From Serinicoccus kebangsaanensis (GTDB lineage Bacteria > Actinomycetota > Actinomycetes > Actinomycetales > Dermatophilaceae): a stretch of DNA of 64,000 nucleotides. A program made the translations under genes and the position numbers. How positions within the stretch are numbered: position 1 is the first letter of the stretch; every line of letters begins with the position of its first letter. The notes under the pieces were generated by a model, which saw only the letters and a program-made list of their open reading frames with translations, had not been told where the DNA came from and ran no database searches. Location of the stretch: assembly GCF_008919445.1 (NCBI RefSeq), contig NZ_VSLG01000008.1:1-64000 (forward strand), written 5' to 3'. Below are positions 19,126 through 28,141 of the stretch, one piece after another.

Positions 19126-20375
19126 GGCTGGTCGGCCACCAGGTCGGTGAGGCAGGCCGCGAGCGCCTCGACCCCGGCGTGGCAGTCCTGCGTCTCGGCG
19201 TGCTCCACCGGGTTGTGCGAGATCCCGGTGGGGTTGCGCACGAAGAGCATGGCCGTGGGGATCCCGGCACCGGAGAGGATCCCGGCGTCGTGCCCGGCCC
19301 CGGTGCCCAGGACGGGCACGCTGAGCTCGTCGGTGCTGCCCAGGACGCGGCGCAACCGGTCGGCCAGGTCGGTGTCGAAGCGGGTGGTGGGGGTCCACGA
19401 CTCCCGGGTGACGGTGGCGCCGTGCTGCTGCACCCGCGTCTCGAGGTCGTCGACGAGGGCCCGGACCTGTCCCTCGTCGGTGCCACGGGTGTCCAGCCAG
19501 CCGGTGACGTGCGACGGGATGGCGTTGATGCCGCCGGGGGTGACCGCGACCTTGCCGACGGTGGCGACGCAGCCCCGCTCGGCGGCGCCCGCCCGGGCGG
19601 CGAGCACCAGGTCGGCGTAGCCGAGCATCGCGTCCTTCCGGTCCTCCAGACGCGTGGTGCCGGCGTGGTTGGCCTCGCCGGGGAAGTCGAAGCGCCACCG
19701 TCCGTGCGGCCAGATGTCGCTGGCGACGGCGACCGGTGCACCCAGGTCCACCAGCGCGCGACCCTGCTCGACGTGCAGCTCGACGAAGCAGCCCACGCGG
19801 GCGAGGGTCTCCTCGTCCCGGCCCAGCGCCTGCGGGTCGCGCCCGGCCGCGGCGAAGGCGTCGGCATACGTCACGCCGTCGCCGTCGGTGAGTGCCCGTG
19901 CCCGGTCCGCGTCCAGCGCGCCGGTGAGCACGCGGGACCCGGCGCAGGCGATCCCGAACCGGGCGCCCTCCTCGTCGATGAAGTGGGTCACGGCGATCGG
20001 CCGGCCCGGCACCACGCCGCTCGCCCGCAGCGCGTCGACCGCGGCGAACGAGCTCACCACCCCCAGCGGTCCGTCGAAGGCGCCGCCGTCCGGCACGGAG
20101 TCCAGGTGGGAGCCGATGGCGACCCCGGTATGCCCCGCCCGCACCGCGTCGTCGACGGTTCCGGGACCGTCCCACCACCAGGCCCACTGGTTGCCGACCC
20201 GGTCCTCGACGAGGTCGAGCCCGCGGGCGGCCGCCTCCCCGGCGAACCACTCGCGCAGCGCGGCGTCCTCGCGCGTCCACACGAAGCGGCGGTACCCGCC
20301 GCTGGCGACTCGGCCGACGGGGCCGAGGTCGGCCCACATCCGGTCGAAGCTGGCGAGGCTGGCGGCGGTGCTCAC
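19122..20375 (-). CDS. M20-family amidohydrolase (AllC-like), likely N-formylglutamate hydrolase of the hut pathway
   Basis: A 417-aa zinc amidohydrolase of the allantoate amidohydrolase/N-carbamoylase group. Metal ligands are visible: SHLDSVPDGGAFDGPLG, HFIDEEGARFG, ELHVEQG, and the late GAGHDAGIL and SHNPVEH; the dimer-domain segment ANHAGTTRLEDRKDA is also intact. Automatic annotation would name it allantoate amidohydrolase, but it overlaps hutF by four bases and no ureide genes are nearby. HutF makes N-formylglutamate and no classical hutG is in the cluster, so deformylation of that product is the likely job; this is inference. Start is GTG 20375 rather than GTG 20381, because TAGAGT (20383-20388, minus strand) lies seven bases before 20375. 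Confidence 0.85.
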   Translation of the reverse strand: MSTAASLASFDRMWADLGPVGRVASGGYRRFVWTREDAALREWFAGEAAARGLDLVEDRVGNQWAWWWDGPGTVDDAVRAGHTGVAIGSHLDSVPDGGAFDGPLGVVSSFAAVDALRASGVVPGRPIAVTHFIDEEGARFGIACAGSRVLTGALDADRARALTDGDGVTYADAFAAAGRDPQALGRDEETLARVGCFVELHVEQGRALVDLGAPVAVASDIWPHGRWRFDFPGEANHAGTTRLEDRKDAMLGYADLVLAARAGAAERGCVATVGKVAVTPGGINAIPSHVTGWLDTRGTDEGQVRALVDDLETRVQQHGATVTRESWTPTTRFDTDLADRLRRVLGSTDELSVPVLGTGAGHDAGILSGAGIPTAMLFVRNPTGISHNPVEHAETQDCHAGVEALAACLTDLVADQP

Positions 20376-20382
20376 GCCCACG

Positions 20383-20388
20383 ACTCTA
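20383..20388 (-). promoter_or_regulatory. -10 element of the leaderless M20-hutF operon
   Basis: TAGAGT on the minus strand, seven bases before GTG 20375. It decides between two in-frame GTG starts. Confidence 0.55.
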
Positions 20389-20451
20389 GGTCGCGGGTGG
20401 TCCGAGCCGCAGGTGCCGGGCCGGCTTCCTCGTCTCGGATCCCAGACGGCT

Positions 20452-20457
20452 TAGCCT
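20452..20457 (+). promoter_or_regulatory. -10 element of leaderless ybaK
   Basis: TAGCCT followed by six bases and ATG 20464. Confidence 0.6.
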
Positions 20458-20463
20458 GAGCGC

Positions 20464-20931
20464 ATGAGCGAGGAACGAGCCGTCGCGGCTCTCCAGGCGG
20501 CCGGCGTGGAGTATGCCCTCACGCGTCACGGACGGGTCGGCAGCCTGGAGGAGGCGGCCCGGGTGCGCGGCGTCGAGCCGCGCGACATCGTCAAGACGCT
20601 CGTGGTGCGACGGGGCGAGGACGACTACCTCTTCGTGCTGGTCCCGGGCGACCGGGAGATCGCCTGGCCCAAGCTCCGGTCGCTGCTCGGCGTCAGCAGG
20701 CTCTCGATGCCGGATGCCGCCACGGCCAAGGAGGCCACCGGCTACGAGCGCGGCACCATCACGCCGTTCGGCTCGACCCGTGCCTGGCCGGTGGTCGCCG
20801 ACGCCTCGCTGGGCGCCGAGCCCGGGCGGCGCATCTCGCTCGGCGCGGGCGCGCACGGGGTCGCGGTCACGGTGGAGGCCGACGCGGCGCTCGGTGCGCT
20901 GGACGCTCTGGTCGCCGACGTCACCGGCTGA
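20464..20931 (+). CDS. ybaK: YbaK/EbsC-family aminoacyl-tRNA deacylase
   Basis: A 155-aa single-domain editing protein of the YbaK/ProX superfamily, which hydrolyses misacylated tRNA such as Cys-tRNA(Pro). Family features visible are the N-terminal SLEEAARVRGVEPRDIVKTLVV with the conserved Lys, LFVLVPGDREIAWPKL, TGYERGTITPFGS and ISLGAGAHGVAVTV. Length matches free-standing members of the family. It is a lone plus-strand gene inserted among the minus-strand hut genes, with its own leaderless promoter. Whether it edits Cys-tRNA(Pro), Ala-tRNA(Pro) or another species is not decidable from sequence. Confidence 0.88.
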   Translation: MSEERAVAALQAAGVEYALTRHGRVGSLEEAARVRGVEPRDIVKTLVVRRGEDDYLFVLVPGDREIAWPKLRSLLGVSRLSMPDAATAKEATGYERGTITPFGSTRAWPVVADASLGAEPGRRISLGAGAHGVAVTVEADAALGALDALVADVTG

Positions 20932-20948
20932 CCGAGCCCCGACGGCGC

Positions 20949-21244
20949 TCACCGGGTGAGGTCGGAGAGCCGGAAGGACACCTCGAACGGCTCGCGCACC
21001 TCGAAGGTCGCCTCGCCCATGACGACCTCGCCCGATTCGTCGGCGTCACCCACGAGACGGTAGACGCGGATCCCCGGCGTCTGGGGGTCCACGACCCAGT
21101 AGTGCCGGCACCCGAACCGGGCAAGCACGTCCGGCTTGGCGACGAGGTCGGTCCGACGGCTGGAGGGGGAGAGGATCTCGACCGCCAGCACCGGCGGGAC
21201 TAGAACGTGTAGATGCCGACCTCGGGCATGCTCATGCTCTCCAT
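20949..21244 (-). pseudogene. Uma2-family (DUF820) endonuclease, internally deleted
   Basis: Two pieces of one gene are joined out of frame. A strong ribosome binding site (GGGGGAGGGG) precedes ATG 21244, which opens MESMSMPEVGIYTF and then hits TAG at 21200-21202. In another frame, immediately after, the C-terminal half of a Uma2 protein continues to 20949: PPVLAVEILSPSSRRTDLVAKP, then GCRHYWVVDPQTPGIRVYRL and a final beta-rich tail. MPEVGIYT is a typical Uma2 N-terminus, so about 60-90 residues between the two pieces are missing. The remaining half keeps the Glu and Asp of the PD-(D/E)XK-like core but lacks the N-terminal strands, so it is probably dead. Confidence 0.75.
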
Positions 21245-21314
21245 CGTGCCCCTCCCCCGCCATGACGTCCAGCATGGCGGGCCCGGCAGGAACCCTGCCG
21301 GAGCTGTCTACAGG

Positions 21315-21734
21315 TCAGGCTGGCGCGGCCTCCGGGGTCACGAGGATCACGGTGTCGCCGTAGGTCCTGCCCTTGCGGCGCATGACCAGCCTCCCGACCA
21401 GGCGGAACGCCGTCGCCTGCCAGCCGTACCTCGCCCGCACGGCCGCCTGCACCTCGTCGAAGTCGGCACCGCCCTGCACCATCTCCGCGATCCCCTCCAC
21501 CGGCTCCGTCCCGGGCGTCGGGGTGCCCCGGCGCCCGCACGGCTGGACCGTGACCCGGGAGGTGTGCCGCAGCCGCTTGGTCTTGCCGGTGCCCATGGTG
21601 GTGTAGAAGCCGATCCGCTCGCCGTCACGCAATGGCACCACCCACACCGGGGTCGGGACGGCTTCGCCGGTGCGCCGGAAGGTCGTGAAGGAGATGAACT
21701 CCTCGGCGCCGAGCCGTGCTGCTGCCTCAGTCAT
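21315..21734 (-). CDS. PPOX-class (F420-type) oxidoreductase
   Basis: A 139-aa split-barrel protein of the pyridoxamine-phosphate-oxidase superfamily, in the group annotated as PPOX-class F420-dependent oxidoreductases. Recognisable parts are the N-terminal FISFTTFRRTGEAVPTPVW, ERIGFYTTMGTGKTKRLRHTSRVTVQPC (the cofactor-contacting GKxKRLR segment) and a helical C-terminus with VRARYGW. Start is ATG 21734: TACGTT (21741-21746, minus strand) sits six bases upstream, and a longer in-frame start would cross that promoter. It lies between yjiH and the Uma2 remnant but is probably unrelated to histidine use. Cofactor (F420 or FMN) and substrate are unknown. Confidence 0.85.
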   Translation of the reverse strand: MTEAAARLGAEEFISFTTFRRTGEAVPTPVWVVPLRDGERIGFYTTMGTGKTKRLRHTSRVTVQPCGRRGTPTPGTEPVEGIAEMVQGGADFDEVQAAVRARYGWQATAFRLVGRLVMRRKGRTYGDTVILVTPEAAPA

Positions 21735-21740
21735 GGGCCG

Positions 21741-21746
21741 AACGTA
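21741..21746 (-). promoter_or_regulatory. -10 element of the leaderless PPOX gene
   Basis: TACGTT on the minus strand, six bases before ATG 21734. Confidence 0.55.
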
Positions 21747-21770
21747 CCTGCCCGTGCCGGCGCCCACCGG

Positions 21771-23102
21771 TCAGAACAGCAGCAGCCCCACCGGGATCGC
21801 CAGGACCAGGCTCAGGCATACCCGCTCGAACCAGATGACGAGCAGCCTCGGGATGGACACCGGGATCTCGGTGCCCACCAGGGACGGCACCATCGCGGAG
21901 AAGAAGATGATCTGGCTGACGCTCACGACGGCGACGACATACTTCACCGACATGGCGGACTCGGCGACGAGCGCGGCGGGCAGGAACATCTCCGAGACGC
22001 CGAGCGCGGCCGCCTTGGCCACCAGCAGCGGCTCCGGGATCTGCAGCGCCCAGGTGATCGGGTAGAACACGTAGCCCAGCCAGTCGAAGACCGGGGTGAA
22101 CTCGGCCAGCACCAGCCCCAGCAGTCCGATCGACAGGATGCTCGGCAGGATCGCCATGGCCATCTTGAGTCCGTCGAGGAAGGTGGACCAGATCGTCCGC
22201 AGCAGGCCGGGGTCGGCGGCCACGGTATGCCTGGCCTCCCGCCACGCGGTCGCGATCCGCCCGCCCTCGGCCGGCCGCTCGGGCTGGTGCCGGGCGCCCG
22301 GCGCGGTCTCGTCGGGGATGCGGGACAGCGGCGGGATCCACACCGTGATCGCGGTGACGACGAAGGTGATGAGCAGGGTGGACCAGAAGTAGAGGCTCCA
22401 GTGCTGCATCAGGTCGAGCGCGCTGGCGACGACGATCATGAACGTCGCCGAGACGGTGGAGAAGCCGGTGGCGATCACCATCGCCTCGCGCCGGGTGTAC
22501 TTGCCGTCCAGATAGACCCGGTTGGTGATGAGCAGGGCGAGCGAGTAGGAGCCGACGAAGCTCGCGACCGCGTCGATCGCCGAGCGGCCCGGCGTCCGGA
22601 AGACCGGCCGCATCAGGGGTCGGGCGAGGACGCCGATGAACTCCATCAACCCATACCCGACGAGCAGCGCGAGGAAGACGGCGCCGATCGGCACCAGCAG
22701 GCCGACCGGGATGACCAGCGCGTTGAGCAGGAACGGCCCGATGTTGTCGGCGAAGAGCCAGGCCGGGCCGAACCCGAGCACCAGCATCACCCCGACGACC
22801 AGCCCGATCACGCGGGCGACGGCGAAGACCAGGTCGGTGGTGCTGCGCCTCCACGACCCGGTGACCCAGGGGTAGACGGCGCCCGCCGCGATGAGGGCGA
22901 GGGCATACCAGGGCAGCACGCCGGGGATCGCCTCGCGCAGCCACGACACGATGTGGTCCAGCGGGATGGTGCTCCGCTCCCCGATCGTGACCGGCACGAA
23001 GAACATGAAGACGCCGATCGCCGACAGCACCAAGAACTTCCACATCGGCGCGGAGCTGGCCGGCGCGTCGCCGGTCCGGGTGGGGGCGGTCATGTCACTC
23101 AT
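21771..23102 (-). CDS. YjiH-family membrane protein (nucleoside-recognition/Gate domain), putative hut-linked transporter
   Basis: A 443-aa integral membrane protein with about ten hydrophobic segments. The two Gate-type halves are seen as GYGLMEFIGVLARPLMRPVFRTPGRSAIDAVASFVGSYSLALLI and, in the second half, GLVLAEFTPVFDWLGYVFYPITWALQIPEPLLVAKAAALGVSEMFLPA. This is the YjiH family, widely found beside histidine-utilisation genes. It follows hutU by 78 bp on the same strand, so import of histidine or urocanate, or export of a pathway product, is plausible but not shown. Start is ATG 23102, with GAGAGGA just upstream; a second in-frame ATG is at 23093. Confidence 0.85.
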   Translation of the reverse strand: MSDMTAPTRTGDAPASSAPMWKFLVLSAIGVFMFFVPVTIGERSTIPLDHIVSWLREAIPGVLPWYALALIAAGAVYPWVTGSWRRSTTDLVFAVARVIGLVVGVMLVLGFGPAWLFADNIGPFLLNALVIPVGLLVPIGAVFLALLVGYGLMEFIGVLARPLMRPVFRTPGRSAIDAVASFVGSYSLALLITNRVYLDGKYTRREAMVIATGFSTVSATFMIVVASALDLMQHWSLYFWSTLLITFVVTAITVWIPPLSRIPDETAPGARHQPERPAEGGRIATAWREARHTVAADPGLLRTIWSTFLDGLKMAMAILPSILSIGLLGLVLAEFTPVFDWLGYVFYPITWALQIPEPLLVAKAAALGVSEMFLPAALVAESAMSVKYVVAVVSVSQIIFFSAMVPSLVGTEIPVSIPRLLVIWFERVCLSLVLAIPVGLLLF

Positions 23103-23154
23103 CGTCCTCTCTCTGCCCGTTTTCGACTGCTGCTTTCGTCGCCATGGCGAACAT
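23095..23154 (-). CDS. possible 19-residue leader peptide before yjiH
   Basis: An ATG at 23154 opens a 19-codon frame (MFAMATKAAVENGQREDDE) whose TGA at 23095-23097 lies inside the yjiH start region, so the two would be translationally coupled. The stretch is less GC-rich than its surroundings. No good ribosome binding site is visible. It could equally be chance; it has no His-rich run that would suggest attenuation. Confidence 0.2.
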   Translation of the reverse strand: MFAMATKAAVENGQREDDE

Positions 23155-23180
23155 TCCAGAGGTCGAATTCGGGTATACGG

Positions 23181-24839
<1,659 letters not shown>

Positions 24840-24860
24840 GGTGGTCTCCTTCGACTCGAT

Positions 24861-24891
24861 CTCTGGCTCTGGCTCTGTCTCTGGCTCTTCT
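24861..24891 (-). repeat. short purine-rich hexamer repeat in the hutU leader
   Basis: On the coding strand the leader reads as an imperfect tandem of AGAGCC/AGAGAC units directly upstream of the hutU ribosome binding site. It is a microsatellite-like stretch that could change length, and an unstructured purine-rich leader favours ribosome access. Confidence 0.5.
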
Positions 24892-24937
24892 CCCGACCGG
24901 CCGCGCACTCTGCGACGACCGACCGCACGCTCTGCGT

Positions 24938-26545
24938 TCAGTGCAGCGGTCCGGTGACCCGCTCGGCGGCGGCGCGGACGCGGCCGCCGGTGACGAGGTC
25001 GACGACGGTCTCGATCTCCGGGCTGAGGTGGCGGTCGGGGCCGGGGCCCTCGACGCCGGACTCCCGCAGCAGCGCCACGACGGCGGCCGTGGCGGGCGCG
25101 GGGGTGAGCGGGGCGCGCAGGTCCAGCGCACGGGCCGCGGTGAGCACCTCGACCGCCACGACCCGGCCCAGCCCGTCCACCGCACGGCGCAGCTTGCGGG
25201 CGGCGCCCCACCCCATGCTCACGTGGTCCTCCTGCATCGCCGAGGAGGGTATGGAGTCCACGCTGGCCGGGGTGGCGAGCCGCTTGAGCTCGCTGACGAC
25301 GGCCGCCTGGGTGTACTGCGCGATCATGTGCCCGCTGTCGGTCCCGGGGTCGTCGGCGAGGAACGGCGGCAGCCCGTGGCTGCGGGCGACGTCGAGGAAG
25401 CGGTCGGTGCGGCGCTCGCTGATGCTCGCCACGTCCGCCGCCACGATCGCGAGGAAGTCCAGGACGTGGGCGACCGGCGCGCCGTGGAAGTTGCCGTTGC
25501 TCTCGACCCGGCCGTCCGGGGTCACGACCGGGTTGTCGACGGCGGCGGCGAGCTCGCGCATCGCGACGGTGGCGGCATACCCGCAGGTGTCCCGGGCCGA
25601 GCCGTGGACCTGGGGCGAGCAGCGCAGCGAGTAGGCGTCCTGCACCCGGGTGCACTCCTCGGTGCGGTGCGACTCACGGATCGCGCTGTCCCGCATCAGG
25701 GAGCGCAGGTTCGCGGCGGAGTCGGCCTGGCCGGGGTGCGGGCGTAGCTCGTGCAGGTCGGCGGCGAAGACGTCGTCGGTGCCGAGCAGACCCTCCACGC
25801 TCATCGCGGCGGCGACGTCGGCGGTGGTCAGCAGGGTGCCGAGGTCGTGCAGCGCGATCACGAGCATGCCGAGCATGCCGTCGGTGCCGTTGATGAGGGC
25901 CAGGCCCTCCTTCTCCGCCAGCTCGACCGGGGCGATCCCGGCGCGGGCCAGGGCACCCGAGGCGGGCAGCAGCTCCTGCGGCGTCGCCTCCCAGGTCTGC
26001 TCGTCCGCCCCCGCCTCGGCCCCGACCCGGACGGTGCCCTCGCCCATGACGGCCAGCGCGCAGTGCGCCAGCGGGGCCAGGTCCCCGGAGCAGCCGAGGC
26101 TGCCGTGCTCCCGGACGACGGGGGTGATGCCGGCGTTGAGGAGCCGGGCATACGCCTGCGCGGTCTCGACCCGGACCCCGGTGCGGCCGGTGGCCAGGGT
26201 GGAGAGGCGGAGCAGCATCAGCGCCCGGACGACCTCCCGCTCGACCTCGGGCCCGGACCCGGCGGCATGGCTGCGGACCAGGCTGCGCTGCAGCTGGGCC
26301 CGCTTCTCCGGGGGAATGCTCGTGGTGGCGAGCGCGCCGAAGCCGGTGGAGATGCCGTAGTGCGGCTGGCTGTCGTCGGCCAGCTCCTCGATGATCCGGC
26401 GGGTGGCGGCGATGCCCTCGACGGCGTCGTCGGCGATCCGCACGCGGGCGCCGTGCCGCGCCACGGCGACCACCTCGGCGGGCGCCAGGGCGCCGACGGT
26501 CACGACGACCTCGCGCGGGAGGGCGGAGTCGGGAGAGCTGCTCAT
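24938..26545 (-). CDS. hutH: histidine ammonia-lyase HutH
   Basis: Deaminates L-histidine to trans-urocanate, the first and committed step of histidine use. The 535-aa product has the family segments YGISTGFG (residues 63-70), NGTDGML, the SNGNFHGAP segment and the late [13 protein letters not shown]. The MIO-forming tripeptide is Cys152-Ser153-Gly154 ([14 protein letters not shown]) instead of the usual Ala-Ser-Gly; the Ser and Gly needed for cyclisation are kept. Start is uncertain between ATG 26545 and ATG 26554; neither has a clear ribosome binding site. It is the first gene of the minus-strand hut region and divergent from a glycosyltransferase gene across 206 bp. Confidence 0.95.
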   Translation of the reverse strand: MSSSPDSALPREVVVTVGALAPAEVVAVARHGARVRIADDAVEGIAATRRIIEELADDSQPHYGISTGFGALATTSIPPEKRAQLQRSLVRSHAAGSGPEVEREVVRALMLLRLSTLATGRTGVRVETAQAYARLLNAGITPVVREHGSLGCSGDLAPLAHCALAVMGEGTVRVGAEAGADEQTWEATPQELLPASGALARAGIAPVELAEKEGLALINGTDGMLGMLVIALHDLGTLLTTADVAAAMSVEGLLGTDDVFAADLHELRPHPGQADSAANLRSLMRDSAIRESHRTEECTRVQDAYSLRCSPQVHGSARDTCGYAATVAMRELAAAVDNPVVTPDGRVESNGNFHGAPVAHVLDFLAIVAADVASISERRTDRFLDVARSHGLPPFLADDPGTDSGHMIAQYTQAAVVSELKRLATPASVDSIPSSAMQEDHVSMGWGAARKLRRAVDGLGRVVAVEVLTAARALDLRAPLTPAPATAAVVALLRESGVEGPGPDRHLSPEIETVVDLVTGGRVRAAAERVTGPLH

Positions 26546-26631
26546 GACGACCATTGCAGCGGTCCGGCCTGCCGGCGTCACCCCCTCCACGATGCTCGCT
26601 GTCTCGCATCTCAGACGAGCTCTGCGCCCGC

Positions 26632-26652
26632 ACGGGCAGGGAAACCTGCCGT
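26632..26652. promoter_or_regulatory. inverted repeat upstream of hutH, possible operator
   Basis: ACGGGCAGG (26632-26640), loop GAAA, CCTGCCGT (26645-26652): eight paired bases with one bulge and a GNRA-type loop. It lies in the 206-bp gap between hutH and the divergent glycosyltransferase gene. It may be a regulator binding site or an RNA hairpin; no regulator gene is adjacent. Confidence 0.35.
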
Positions 26653-26751
26653 GCTGCAGGGACATATCCCCGCACCGTGACGGTTCTGCCTGCTCATGGT
26701 GGCCGGAGGTGGCGTCGCCGTGTGACGATCAGGCGGGGAGAGGAGGACCTC

Positions 26752-28008
26752 GTGGCGCGAGTCCTGGTCTGCGTCCAGCCGGCCCGCGGGCACGTCGGCC
26801 CGACGGCCCCGATCGTGCGTGCCCTGGTCGAGCGCGGCCACGAGGTGACGGTGATCACCGGGGCGCGCTACCGGCAGACCTTCGACGAGCTCGGTGCCCG
26901 CACCGTCGGCCTGCCACCCGAGGCCGACTTCGACGACACCGACCTCGACGGGTCCATCCCGGGCCGCGCAGGTCTGCGCGGGATGCGGCTCGCCCGCTTC
27001 GACCTCACCCGCTTCGTCGAGGCGATGCCGCACCAGCTGCGGGTGGTGGACGAGCAGCTCGCGCAGCGACCGGTGGACGTCGTGCTGTGCGACCCGCTCC
27101 TGCTCGCCGGTATGCCCCTGGTCCTGCGGCCCCGCGACGCCCGGCCCCGGGTCCTCGCCCTCGGCTTCCTGCCGCTCATGCCTCCGCTGCCGGCCTTCCC
27201 GCCGGCTTCGGGCCCGCTCGCCCGCGCGCGCAACGCCGCCATCCGCATCGTCGCCCACCGCTTCCTGCGCCCGGTCACGGCGCTCGCGCAGCGTCTGGTC
27301 GCCGACCTCGAGGGCATCGAGACCGACCTCGTGCCCTTCGACTGGACGGCGCACAGCGACGGCATCCTGCAGCTGACCTGCCCGGGCTTCGAGTACCCCC
27401 GCCGCAGGGCCGACGTCCCCGCGCCGATCCACTTCATCGGCCCCACGACGACCAGCAGCGCGGCCCAGCACGCCCTGCCCGGGTGGTGGTCCGACCTCGA
27501 CGGCGGCAGACCGGTCGTCCACGTCACCCAGGGCACCATCGCCAACACCGATCTCGGCGAGCTGGTGGAGCCGACGATCCGCGGGCTGGCCGACACGGAG
27601 GCCCTGGTCGTCGTCACCACCTGCGGCGGCACCCTCGGCCTCGACCCGCTGCCGGCCAACGTCCGCGTCGCCGACTTCCTCCCCTACGACGAGCTGCTCC
27701 CCCGCTGCGACGTGATGGTGACGAACGGCGGCTACGGCGGGGTCAACCACGCCCTGCGGTATGCCGTCCCGCTGGTCTGCGTCGGCGCCTCCGAGGACAA
27801 GCGCGACGTCGCGGCGCGGGTCGGCTGGTCCGGCGTCGGCGTGGGGATCGCCCGCCGCTCCATCTCGGCCCGCACCGCCCGGCGCGCGGTCGAGCAGGTG
27901 CTGGGGGACGCGGCATACCGTCGGCGGGCGCGCGAGCTGGCCGACCAGATCGCCGCCGGACCGGACCTGGCCGAGGTCGTCGACCTCATCTGCGCACCGC
28001 CGGGATAG
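26752..28008 (+). CDS. UGT/MGT-type glycosyltransferase
   Basis: A 418-aa GT-B fold glycosyltransferase of family GT1, the group that glycosylates small molecules, macrolides or lipids with NDP-sugars. The N-terminal acceptor domain starts with VLVCVQPARGHVGPTAPIVRALVERGHEVTVITG. The C-terminal donor domain has VVHVTQGTI, then NVRVADFLPYDELLPRCDVMVTNGGYGGVNHALRYAVPLVCVG, the nucleotide-sugar binding segment in which the usual HGG is NGG. The start is GTG 26752, with GAGAGGAGG ending five bases upstream. It stands alone, divergent from hutH. Substrate unknown; similar enzymes often inactivate antibiotics or modify carotenoids and sterols. Confidence 0.88.
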   Translation: MARVLVCVQPARGHVGPTAPIVRALVERGHEVTVITGARYRQTFDELGARTVGLPPEADFDDTDLDGSIPGRAGLRGMRLARFDLTRFVEAMPHQLRVVDEQLAQRPVDVVLCDPLLLAGMPLVLRPRDARPRVLALGFLPLMPPLPAFPPASGPLARARNAAIRIVAHRFLRPVTALAQRLVADLEGIETDLVPFDWTAHSDGILQLTCPGFEYPRRRADVPAPIHFIGPTTTSSAAQHALPGWWSDLDGGRPVVHVTQGTIANTDLGELVEPTIRGLADTEALVVVTTCGGTLGLDPLPANVRVADFLPYDELLPRCDVMVTNGGYGGVNHALRYAVPLVCVGASEDKRDVAARVGWSGVGVGIARRSISARTARRAVEQVLGDAAYRRRARELADQIAAGPDLAEVVDLICAPPG

Positions 28009-28027
28009 CTCGCCGCCTCCCGCCCCT

Positions 28028-28140
28028 CATGAGCAGCGCACCTGTCCTCGATGCAGGGCCAGGACCCGCGTGCGAGGCACGTCCGACTGCTCATGTCGCC
28101 CCGGGCCGGAGAAGCGCCCCGGGCCGGAGAAGCCCGGGGA
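28028..28140. terminator. cruciform-like sequence plus tandem GC hairpins between convergent genes
   Basis: CATGAGCAG (28028-28036) is matched by CTGCTCATG (28087-28095) around a partly self-complementary interior. Next come two copies of CCCCGGGCCGGAGAAG (28099-28114 and 28117-28132) and a third partial one; CCCCGGGC at 28117-28124 pairs with GCCCGGGG at 28132-28139. The segment fills the gap between the convergent glycosyltransferase and amidotransferase genes and probably ends both transcripts. Confidence 0.6.
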
Positions 28141-28141
28141 C

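Noticed and set aside
19122-20375. Allantoate amidohydrolase of purine/ureide degradation
   Set aside because: Sequence fits the family, but the overlap with hutF and lack of ureide genes favour a role in histidine breakdown.
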